Source of the DNA: Mortierella sp. BCC40632
Taxonomy: Eukaryota > Mortierellomycota > Mortierellomycetes > Mortierellales > Mortierellaceae
Assembly (NCBI GenBank): GCA_011634665.1
Contig: WAEK01000006.1
Location: 2,672,001-2,736,000 of the forward strand
Direction: 5' to 3'
DNA: 64,000 nucleotides
The stretch's first letter is position 1. Each line of letters opens with the position of its first letter. The position numbers were made by a program, and so were the translations under genes. The notes under the pieces were generated by a model that worked only from the letters and a program-made list of their open reading frames with translations, was not told the DNA's origin and did no database searches. Positions 25,017 through 34,289 of this stretch are shown piece by piece.

Positions 25017-25727
25017 AGGGCGCTACCAAGATCCCTTTGGATGTGGGACGAGGCCATAAGGAGGATCGATGACTGGGGGAGGAGAGCTGTCAGCGAAGCC
25101 AATAGGGAAGCCAAGGAAGCATTCGAGAGGCAAAGAAGGAACAACGTGCCAGGATTGAGGACTCCTAGACAGATGGTCTGGAGAGGTGCACCTGCCAGTA
25201 TGGTGGCCAGGAGCCTAGATTTTATCAAGGAGAGTACGGACTCCTCACCGAACCCTCAACATAATGGTAGGGCGCTACCAAGAGCACCTTGGACCTTTGG
25301 CTCTCTCTGTCGAGGGCTGACACCGACAGATCTAACTGCGGCATGGAAGAGATTATTCGCGGTAACAGAATCAGTGGCAGCTCGGGTGGCCCACTGTTTT
25401 GTCAGTTACATCAAGTCGCAGTCAACTGAAGTCTTATGGAAAGAACGCTGTGAGACAACAGTGGCATGGGAGACAAGACATGGAATCACCCCGGGGAAGA
25501 AGAAAGGCCCTTCCCAAGGAGCAAGAGGACGTTGGAGCGATGGCTATGGGTTTGCATGCCCTGCTGACGCCTGCCAGTGCGGATCCCCTCTTGTTGATCA
25601 CCAGGAGCAACGATGCCCAGGAGCACAGAACGACGCAGCGTCGGCTGATACCTCCCTACTCGATAGTCTAGCAGGACGGCGACATTTGGGGGTGTTAGAA
25701 AGGATGGGGAGGATACCTTTCCGGTAA
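25017..25727 (+). mobile_element. Older, divergent LINE 3' tail
   Basis: The plus-strand frame reads LWKERCETTVAWETRHGIT, which aligns with the C-terminal ORF2 tails of copy 1 (IWGQRCTATVDWEKTKGIT) and copy 2 (GGQRCETTVEWEKSIGIT). It therefore derives from a related but distinct LINE subfamily. The 15-mer agggcgctaccaaga occurs near the start (25018) and again at about 25269, suggesting an internal duplication. I see no tail or target duplication that defines its ends. It has the same orientation as copy 1 and lies on its tRNA-distal side. Confidence 0.65.
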
Positions 25728-25862
25728 CGATCTTTTTCTCAACTATTTAAACGTCTCGAGAGACGGCAATCGTTGCTCGGGGCAACAGCCACGTGAGCCG
25801 TTATGGTCGATGGAGGGTTGCCACCTTTTGCGGGGACCGGGGCTAGATTAGGCTTTCTTAGT

Positions 25863-27289
25863 TTAGTTTTGCCAACACGGGCAGAAGAAAGAGGAAGCAA
25901 AAAAAAAAAAAAAAAAAAAAAACTCATCGCATCCGGCTGATGAGACCTTGGATGTTGAGAGCCTGATTGTCCCAGCTTGATAACTGGTGTTAATACCATA
26001 GAATCGACAATTAAAAGGATCCAGTGTACCCCGATCTGAGGAAAGCAATAGAGAGGCTCCAGCGATTGCAATGCACATGGCTGCATTTTGATCGCGCCTT
26101 TTGATGGTGTTGTACAACTTGTATGATTCCCATGCTTGGTTGGTGTATTCAACTGCTCCGTGAACTTTGAAGATCTTGACCTTGCCTTTCATGATCCTTT
26201 TTGAACGCGCTAATTGCACCTCTTTGAAGCAAAAGGGGCATGTTTGGGAACTGCGATATTCATCCTGAAGTCCCACTACTCCATGTCGCATATATAGATT
26301 CTGTGTTTTTTTGCCTCCTCATCGAGAGTGACCCTTGGTTCGGCTTCCTATGCCAGTGCCTGCATTGCCATACAGAAAAATTGGAATGGAATGGATGACT
26401 TTATCCTTTTGGCAGGCATTCTGGTGAACGGAGTTTTTCCTTGTGCAATTAGCGACGTGACTAGTCTGACACTTCCTACACTATTCGTCTAAAGCAATGG
26501 GTCAGAGCCATCGTCATACAGTTGGCTCAACGCGGCAATCTACATTCGCTCGTTTTTTCCACTTACCAGATGACTTGGGCTCAACGGTTACATTTTGTGT
26601 GCTTTCCGTCGTTACATCCGCAGCTAGTGTTTCCTTTGCTACTCTTTCAGACCTTCACTGACTGAATGGGCGTGCCACTGGACACGTCTTTTTTCTTCAA
26701 CAGCCAGCTCGGCCCATACTCTTTTCGTGCGTAAACATTGGTAACGAAGTTCTTTAAGTCGAGCCTTGGAAGACTCAAATGAACTTAGATCTTTCCTGGC
26801 AGCCCGTCGCACCTTGGAAGCGGCGTTGATTTCTTCCATCGACTGTGTCAGCTTGAGACTACCCCGATGCGTGATGTTTTCATGTGCAGCCTTAACATTC
26901 TGGTTCGATTTTTGTCTCAGTCCGCGGTCTCTTTTGCTTGTAGTCTTTTTTGTTCCTGAAAGGTTATCAATCTGTGCCCCTGTGATTGAGTATGCCTCGG
27001 GCAGCTGTGCAATACTAGGCGCTCCCTGATCTGGAGCCTGCTTGGGGTTCGCTTCAGCTATTAAAATAAGACAATGGTGTCTTGACATGACCCTTCTGTC
27101 TGGTCTCATTCCTGCATTACCAAGCCAACCACCATCGCAAGCATGATTAAAATTTGAATACACATCACTTTTTCTCATGACTAAAGTATCCAAGGCACTC
27201 AAGATGCCCATAGCGCCCATGGTGCTCGAAGCGAGGATTAGGGTATGACAGACTTTGTATTGCATGACGAATACCTGATTGATAACCAT
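25863..27289 (-). pseudogene. Decayed Fanzor (eukaryotic TnpB-like RNA-guided nuclease) gene
   Basis: The downstream open segment (26291 to 25863) encodes DEYRSSQTCPFC at residues 10-21 and IKRRDQNAAMCIAIAG at 64-79. This is the TnpB/Fanzor order: a DEYRTS-type motif, a zinc-ribbon CxxC, then the RuvC-III RDxNAA with catalytic Asp (D67, bases 26091-26093). Between them HGAVEYTNQA matches the usual HG-x-x-x-C-x-x segment, but Tyr replaces the expected Cys, so the second zinc pair looks lost. The upstream segment (27289-26639) has a Lys/Arg-rich region resembling the middle of Fanzor1 proteins (YSITGAQIDNLSG, FESSKARLKELRYQ). Stops and frame changes separate the two parts at 26292-26638. Family assignment is from motif order only. 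Confidence 0.68.
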
Positions 27290-27471
27290 TTAGTTTTTCT
27301 TAACAATTGATCGGGGGCCACGGGACTAGGGGACATTCAAGTATCATCAAGGGGAAGCCCTGAGTGATTTCTATCTAATACAACTTATCCTGTCACTCTA
27401 GTTCGTCTGCAAGTCGAGCAACCTAATTCCATAGTGAAAACGAATCTGTCGTTTTCAGCTTTGAACGCGAG

Positions 27472-27565
27472 TGGTGCGTTTTGATGATTTTTGACTTTTA
27501 CGGAAAGAGGTTCGTTTTTTGAGCCCTTCTCCCAAAAACGGGAGTCGCACCAGAAAAACGCACCA
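27472..27565. repeat. Imperfect inverted repeat with 11-bp arms
   Basis: TGGTGCGTTTT at 27472-27482 is the reverse complement of AAAACGCACCA at 27555-27565. A partial third unit, CGCACCAG, sits at about 27546-27553. The arms are 72 bp apart. It lies just upstream of the Fanzor relic (minus strand). It could be a hairpin or a miniature-element remnant; I found no target duplication. Confidence 0.6.
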
Positions 27566-29759
27566 GTATTAAGATTAATGTTTGACAAGGGCCGGTCATC
27601 GCCTTTTCAGATTCTCGATACAACGTTCGTAGCAGATCTGGAATTTAGTAGTAAAATAGTTGAATGCACCATCCTTGGGAAGATCGGCTGCTGGAGACTT
27701 GAATGATGGAATACAATGCAAAAATCCACCAAGAGGTATTGCTCTTGTGCTCAGTGAAATTTGCGATTGAACTGAGCCTATCCAACATCAGTTCCGATGA
27801 TTCTTTTGTACATCGTAAATGACCTGCAGATTGATGAAGTATCTTAAGAAAAGAAAGCGTGAGGAAAAGATCAAAGTGAGCAAACGACCATTAGATAGAG
27901 CACCAAATGAACAACAAGAGAGTAGATCGTAAGGACCGCCCCTAGAGAACTGAGTAAAAGAAAGCGCAATGGTATTTGAAGCATACTTCATCTTTAGATT
28001 GAGCCAGAGATAGCCAGTCTTTGGCGCAGATTAGTCGTTGACCTGTCAATAAAATCAACGCAACTTGGAAAAGCATCTTCGTGCGTAATTTTGACCGAAC
28101 TATTTCTCTACTCCTTTTACAGGCCACTTTATACATGTGCGAGGGACACCTACGCCTCACAAACTCGCTTAGTTTGTCTCTCTGCTGAGTTAACTGGTAG
28201 CTCTGAGTCGAAAGCAACATAGGAAACTCTGGTCTTACTCCCACTGTACCTGAAGCGGTTGAAGGCAACTGTGAGTTGTTATCTAGGATAAGTCTCGGAT
28301 AGATAGACTTGTGAGAACTTGCCGGGTAGTCCCAAGAATAAGCTAGGGCTCGGCATTCGTAGGAGATGGGTACTTGTAAGTGAACAGATGATTTTCCGTG
28401 ATAGACAATCCTGGCTAAGACGTAACATGAATCTAAAAGCACCTCATATACAGTGATTGCCAGCTCTTCATCCTGGACACTTCCTTCCAAAACACAGAAG
28501 AAAAATCCATTGCTCTAAAATCCTAAGGGTACTCTTGAGAACTGATTTGAAAGCCATCCAGGAAATGAGGAAGGAGAATGCGAGGCAAAGGGTAAATAAT
28601 GGGCATAGGGTGCTTCGTTTTTGTGTCCCATATACAGAAACGGTCAGAAGGGTAAAACGGTCAGAGTAAGCAGCCGGCTCAAACCTCGACGTATCCATTT
28701 TTCTCTTTTATGTAGTAAAGCATTCTACCTTGGGAGATAGAAGCACGAGGCGGATCCTCCAGGTTAGAGAGCCTTGATGAGGTCTGCAAGATCATGTCAC
28801 ATAGGAGAGAGGTGGATGTGAAGAAGAGGGAAGAGAGGAGGATAGGAAGAAGAATGAAGAGAGACTTATCCAAAAAGGCTCTTCGACGCTTGAGAATGTA
28901 GAAGACGACAGAGCGCCCAGAATCAACATTAATCTTGACACTTCCAGATCACAAAAAAAAAGAAAGAAAGAAAAGAAAAGAAAAGAAAAGAAAAGAAAAG
29001 AAAAGAAAAGAAAAGAAACGCGGAGAGTCCAAGGTGCAAGGTATAGTTTTAATGCAAATTGGAGTCGTAGAGGGCATGGGATAAGAGCAGATCAAGCGAA
29101 CCCGAGGCGGGCTAAGGCACAAGATCGAGGATCCCGCAGGTATCTCAGAACCGGAGCGCTGCCTGGAAATAGAACTAATCATGAGAAAAGAATATGCTGC
29201 TTCCTGGGACCTCAATGGCTTTGTAGTATAGAGTGTTAGGCCCTGCTACCCAACTAGATGTATCATTGCAGCTCTATGAGCAATAGTCCGTTACTGAGTG
29301 TAAGACTCCACAAAGAGAGCTCCCTTCGGTAGGAAAGGCACTTACTGTATACTTTCCTCCATAGGCTTTGGTGTTAAACATGGAACCTTCTATTTGACAA
29401 AGGACGAAATAAACGAACCTTCATTTTTATTCTCATTATACACTCAGCTCCTTGGACATTTCAATGGGTTACTCGAGGTAACCTAACAACTACAGGACAC
29501 CGACTGTTGGTCAACCTGAGACTCCGAGCTAGATGTATTGTGTGGAGGGATCCTCTGAGCCGGCGGACAATGTTAGGAAGACACTAACTGGATGAGCTTG
29601 AAGTCATGACGCCCTTGGTTCATGGATAAGGTTAACCTCCACTTCTTGCCTTTTTTTAATCTGGTTTAGTTGGAATAGTCATGCAGGCAAAGACCTAACT
29701 AAGAAACATAATCTAGCCCCGGCCACCTCCTTGGGCCCAGATCGCGATTGATGGGGAAT

Positions 29760-29761
<2 letters not shown>
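27566..29761. other. Transposon-flanked region, possible decayed membrane-protein exons on the minus strand
   Basis: No known family is recognised. Two minus-strand segments look exon-like. About 28935-28728 encodes a hydrophobic stretch (FILLPILLSSLFF) and ends at a donor-like CAAG|GTAGAA. 28490-27942 is an open frame of 182 codons lacking ATG. No clean join was found. An (AAAAG)n array occupies about 28966-29017. This may be a relic of a multi-exon gene or chance open frame. The remainder holds nothing I can support. Confidence 0.3.
28966..29017. repeat. (AAAAG)n microsatellite
   Basis: About ten tandem AAAAG units, slightly degenerate at the left end (AAAG units). It is an uncoded purine-rich tract. 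Confidence 0.9.
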
Positions 29762-29794
<33 letters not shown>

Positions 29795-30212
29795 TTTGTT
29801 AACGAGGGCCTCATGTGGGCATGCAGAGTTTATGGAATGCCGGGGCTACTGTCCCCCCTTGGCCATAACAGGATCTAGCCCTGCAGATAAACACTAAATA
29901 GTTCTACCTAATGTCCAGATACTCTGTTCGCCATCACCCACGTCGCATGAGTGGTCGTAATGCCAGCTCCCTACGCGGCCTGTTGCGCTCATTCATCGTC
30001 TTTTAGCCCTCTTGGTCCATCGCTAACACTTTTTTCCAACTCTCTAGCCGCTCCATCACCTCCAGCTTTCTCTTTCCAAGGTAGTACTCATGCACAGTAC
30101 GATCTGCTTCATCGTATGCCCACTTGAGGTTCGGCTTCTGCCTCAGCGGATTGTTCAAGTCGGAGAAATCTCCACAGCTACCGTGGTGTCCGTCAGCACT
30201 GTGGCGTCTCCC
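29762..30212 (-). mobile_element. LINE copy 3, short 3' tail, interrupted by copy 2
   Basis: A 32-nt T run at 29762-29793 is the poly-A tail seen from the plus strand. The minus strand continues with the family 3' UTR (gcatgcccacatgaggcc, compare copy 1 gcatgcccacatggggtcc) and ORF2 C-terminus (DFSDLNNPLRQKPN, KLEVMERLESWKK). The hairpin stem is degenerate. Homology to copy 1 stops at about 30212, inside the target duplication of copy 2, so copy 2 landed at the 5' edge of this copy. I could not find a target duplication for copy 3. It is the oldest-looking of the three same-family copies. Confidence 0.8.
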
Positions 30213-30224
30213 AGTCAGAATCAG
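30207..30224 (+). repeat. Left target-site duplication of LINE copy 2
   Basis: tctcccagtcagaatcag here matches 31348-31365 exactly (18 bp, 19 if the following t is counted). It abuts the T16 tail of copy 2. Confidence 0.9.
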
Positions 30225-31347
30225 TTTTTTTTTTTTTTTTGTTAACAAAGACCCCACGTGGGCATGTAGAGTTTATAGAAGACCAGGGCGGCTCCGGCCG
30301 CCCTGTTGCCACTTGGTACCAAAACGGGATTACACCCGCGAATGAAAACTATCTAAACAGCCTCCAGACACTCAACAGCCATCACCCACGTACGCATGAG
30401 TGGTCGTATTGCCAGCTCCCTACGTGGCCCCGTTGCGCTCATTCGTCGTCTATGAGCCTGAGTCCATCGCTAACACTTTTTTTCCAGCTCCCTAACCTCT
30501 CCATTACGTCCAACTTTTTTTTTTTCCCAAGACATACGCCAACACCGTCTCGTCTCGTCTGCTTCCCCATATGCCTCTCTGAGGTCTGGCTTCAACCGAA
30601 GTGGATTGTTCAAATCCGAGAAATCACCGTGGCTACGTTGGTGTCCTCCGTCACCGTTGCGTCTCTCAGCGCGTTTGCTCACCGCGGTGATTCCTATAGA
30701 CTTTTCCCATTCCACTGTGGTCTCACACCTTTGACCCCCAAATCTGCTTTCTACCATACTCCTCAATGGCCTCAAAAGAACCGTGTCGCCATATACTTCG
30801 CTGTCTTGGTTGACGTCCTGTGCATCTGCTTCCACTTTTGGACCACCACGTCTACAACCAATCCCTGGTATGCTTCCCTAATCGTGTGTGGCCTGGTCAC
30901 CTCTTCCTCCTCCTGTTCTCTCTCGCGCTCCCCCGGACGGATGTCCTTGATGCCTTCAAAGATACCCTCCAATGAGTCCCCACAAGTCTTCCTCATTCCT
31001 CTCCCTGAATCCCGGCTTCTTCGAATGGTCCGATCTTCCTGCTTTCCTCCTTCCTTGCTCTACCCATGCCTTCAACTCCCTCCTGTACTGCGTACGTCCA
31101 TACTCCTCGACCTTCTCTACTTCTCCTTTCCAATGCTCTCCTTGCTCCTTCACTGTTGCCTTGCATTCCCAAACGTGCCTCGTCGTCTCTGTCTCTTCTC
31201 TACAGACCCTGCACTTGTCATCCTCGTAGAGTTCTGGGTGGCGCCTCTTCATTTCCGTCAGAGTTGGAAGCATCCCATGGAGTTTCTTGATCCTGTGCGC
31301 CCTCCTCTTGCAGTCCCCCTCGCTGGTATACAGACTTCTCGGTGGGT
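30225..31347 (-). mobile_element. LINE copy 2, 1.1-kb 5'-truncated
   Basis: A minus-strand insertion ending in T16 at 30225-30240, with an 18-bp target duplication. It encodes only the end of ORF2: SLYTSEGDCKRRAHRIKKLHGML at the left of the frame, the knuckle CRVCREETETTRHVWEC, then GQRCETTVEWEKSIGIT and DFSDLNNPLRLKPDL. These match copy 1 from about 23817 onward. The 3' hairpin stem is intact. Frameshifts split the frame into three parts. Its 5' end faces tRNA-Ser, 121 bp downstream of its target duplication. Confidence 0.92.
30284..30305 (-). repeat. 3' UTR hairpin of the LINE family, copy 2
   Basis: The same 9-bp stem as copy 1 (CAGGGCGGC / GCCGCCCTG) with loop CGGA in sense orientation instead of CCCG. 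The stem is unchanged while the loop differs, which points to selection for pairing. Confidence 0.8.
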
Positions 31348-31365
31348 TCTCCCAGTCAGAATCAG
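31348..31365 (+). repeat. Right target-site duplication of LINE copy 2
   Basis: Exact 18-bp partner of 30207-30224. Its right edge is 121 bp from the first base of tRNA-Ser. Confidence 0.9.
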
Positions 31366-31486
31366 TATATCCTAACTTAATTTCTGACACTCATTATTTC
31401 CTCTAAGAATAGGACTTGGAATCAGGATCTGAGCGTTTGAATAAAACGGCGCTTTGAAGCCCCGGTTTTCATCTGGCGCCTAAGTT

Positions 31487-31567
31487 GTCAACATGGCCGA
31501 GTGGTTAAGGCGTGAGACTAGAAATCTCATGGGTTCTCCCGCGCAGGTTCAAGTCCTGCTGTTGACG
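31487..31567 (+). tRNA. tRNA-Ser (anticodon AGA)
   Basis: Type II tRNA fold. Acceptor GTCAACA pairs with TGTTGAC, then discriminator G, as expected for Ser. The A-box TGGCCGAGTGG is present. Anticodon stem TGAGA/TCTCA encloses loop CTAGAAA (anticodon AGA). A variable arm is present and the B-box is GGTTCAAGTCC. There is no intron. LINE copies 2 and 3 lie immediately upstream. Confidence 0.95.
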
Positions 31568-31784
31568 AGACGCGCTTCTCTTTTTTGCACCTGGTATCCA
31601 GCTTCCCAATCTGGCTCCTCTGCCCTTCGGGAAGCCCGAGCATTTGATGTCGCTCGAGATGATCATTTTGCACCTGGGATTCTTTTTTCGAAAAATCTAA
31701 CTGCCGGATCAGTCCGGCAGATAATTTTCGTTGGAGCAGATAACCTTCCATTTTGATCATTTAACAGTCGGATCCCTCAACCCA

Positions 31785-31815
<31 letters not shown>

Positions 31816-32109
31816 CTCTTTAGAAACTTTATTCATTAACGCACGTCTGCCCATGCCCTGCAAAGGACATGGCCACTGCTGCCTCTTTTAGAAAAGAAAG
31901 CTATAAACAAAAAAGGTAAGAAGAGGAGGATAGCCCCAGAAATGATATATGTAGGAATAAAAGTACAATGCAGACGGGTGAATTCAAGAGAGGGCACAGG
32001 GGCGCGATTTTTATTTTTTTTTTTTTTTTTTTTTGGTCTTCTCACGAAGGTTTTCTACGTCGGTGTCCATCCATTGTATTTTGCTGGTACGGTCGCCATC
32101 ACTTCTTTA
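31568..32109. other. Intergenic, poly-T rich
   Basis: Separates tRNA-Ser from the fucosyltransferase-like gene. It contains T runs at about 31787-31815 and 32017-32034. It presumably includes the 3' UTR of the minus-strand gene to the right. No further gene is seen. Confidence 0.5.
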
Positions 32110-34109
32110 TTACTGATTTTCTTGTCCCTCCGTAAGAACAGGTCCTCCTGGTTTGATCAAGTATCCGTAGTTCAATTTTTCTCCTAAAGAGCCTCCCGAT
32201 CGCATCCGCATGTTCACGATACCACTTGTAAAACTACTTGACATGGTTCCGACAAATCGCGTGGCTCTCGCACAAATCTGTTGCTCTACCACCCCAATCC
32301 AATCATCGAACACACACAGGTGGCCAAACTCTTCTTTAAAGGCGTTGTCCATTAAATCTTGAAACACAATGGCCCCAAGAGAGCGAAAGTAGCTCATGGT
32401 CTGCGACGAGATCTCATCCTTAGCCAAATAGAATCGCTCCTTTGCAGAGTCGATTCCATCCACAGTCACGCCAAAGACACTCTCGACTGCATCTTTAACA
32501 AGCCCCTCCATCCAGGTATCATCAAATTCTTGCCATCCCATGCCAGATATCAAAAAGTCTCCTCGACGGACGTGGATCGACAGTTGAAACCATGACCTTT
32601 GGCTCCCGTCAATTCGGATACTGTCCTTGTGCGTCACCATTATCATGTTTTGTAAATTGCCGAGTAAATGCTCAGTAGCCCTGTCAATGACAGGTGCCGA
32701 TTGCAGGTAAGAAAGGGCCATATCTCGATATCGTTGAGCACTTTCCAGTGAGGAATAGACAATAGGGATCCAGCCGGTGATGTGGAATTGGCCATCGATC
32801 GAAAGGAAGCGCGACTGAATGGGCTCTAGCTGTTGTTTGAGGCCAACATAATGATCAATCCGACAGGTTGCAAAAGATGGAAACCTAGCTTCCCACGGCA
32901 TCGACTCTACAGAAGGATCTTCTGTAGGCGGTTGACATGAATCCTCATCGAGAAAAGGAGTCAAGACGTATGAAGGCTGTTCTTGGTCGTCCACATCCAT
33001 TATGTAACTAAAGTCGAGAGACCATCTTACGATTCGATCCATTCCTCCGCCTCGGACATCAGCAAATGCATAGAATGTCTTTCGAACACGCTGATGCTCC
33101 TCGGGTGATTGGGTATCGGAGCTAATAGATGTATGTGTCACGAAATCGTCTACTAGGCCGTTGCGGACTACATTGTCAACGATGGAGTGTTCCTCTGAAA
33201 AATCGGCATTCCAAGCGTCGCGATGGACTCTAACCAACTGAGTAGGACGATGATCGCCGCCTCCACCCACCACATAATCTTCCTCATTTCCATCAGGCTC
33301 GTCATCAGTGTATGCGGCCGCCTTAAATTCTGGTACAAACTCAGGTCTATTTTGTTCCTGCTGCCTCACCCTCTCGTTCCAGTATGCAACCTGAGCACCA
33401 AACTCACTATCCACCAATGCAGAACGCTCTGGTATGCCCACAATATCCTCCATGAATCGTCTAAAGTCAATGACACGACCACGGGATTCTTTGAAAAGAG
33501 TTTCAAGGTCAAAGAAATATCCGAGTTCGAGGGCCATGGTACTTTCTTGAGGGTTATGACCGATGGTATCGAGGTTTAGTTGGGTAGCCATGAAAGCGCA
33601 AATAGCTGGGTTGGAACAGCTTCGGATCCGGAGGTGATTTGGAATGACAAGAGTCCTGTTCAGCAAATCGGCAATGTAAAGCCCTCGTTCAAGCATGTAT
33701 CTGCGTGTTTAGAGGATGCAAAGTGGTAAGTTATAGGCGGAGGAACTGAGCAGGAGATATCATATATGAAAGCCGTCTAAAAAATATAATACCGCATATT
33801 GTTGAGTCCTAGCCATGGGCTATAGTCCATGAGTAGAAATCTTTCATCTTGAGGATAATCTCTCTGTGGGATGTGTGTTTCGTATGAGAAAGCCGATCGA
33901 GACCCAGTTGATGAGATTTGACTAGGTGTAGTCAAGCATGTCCACCAGAGCACATTTACGAGCAAGGCAAGAGCAAGACCACAGGCGCCCTGTCTGCAAG
34001 CACGTCCATTGGCCAAACTCCGCGCAGGGCGTTGCGGGTCTGTTTTGGTGTTTGCTTTCAAGGGTCTTTCATGAGGATCGATATCTTGCAGCTGAGGATA
34101 AGATTCCAT
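32110..34109 (-). CDS. O-fucosyltransferase-like type II membrane protein
   Basis: Two exons on the minus strand, 34109-33793 and 33700-32110, giving 635 aa. The join (donor GTATTA, acceptor CGCAG) restores GLNNMRYMLERGLYIADLLNRTL. This matches the N-terminal GxNNxR substrate-binding region of GDP-fucose protein O-fucosyltransferases. A single hydrophobic segment at residues 42-60 gives a Golgi type II topology. HVRRGDF at about 482-488 is the family's GDP-binding HxRRGD motif, and a C-terminal FVGTMSSSFTSGIVNMR is typical of the fold. It probably transfers fucose or a related sugar to secreted proteins. The long insert at residues 230-330 is acidic. Acceptor and exact family are not determined. 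It is divergent from the FYR gene by 180 bp. Confidence 0.82.
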
Positions 34110-34289
34110 TGTGTTCAGCTGGAAGTCTTTTTTTTTTAGTGCGGGTCAGTGCGGGGACAAGTCACGTCAAGAGAGGGTAAAATTCGTTGCCCTGGATCTT
34201 CAGCTTTGATTCATTCAAGATCTTTGGCCGCAGTTGCCATCAGGACAGGGAACAACAAGAGTGATCTTGAGTGCACTTGTGTGCCAGAG
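34110..34289. promoter_or_regulatory. Divergent intergenic region (fucosyltransferase-like / FYR gene)
   Basis: The 180-bp space between two opposing first ATGs must hold both promoters and leaders, unless hidden 5' exons exist. No clear TATA box is visible. It is a candidate bidirectional promoter. Confidence 0.4.

Noticed and set aside
30207..31365. Direct repeats as a possible CRISPR-like or segmental duplication
   Set aside because: They are exactly two copies, each abutting one end of a poly-A-tailed LINE, so they are target-site duplications.
31493..31756. 87-codon frame starting inside tRNA-Ser
   Set aside because: It begins within the tRNA body and has no homology-like features.
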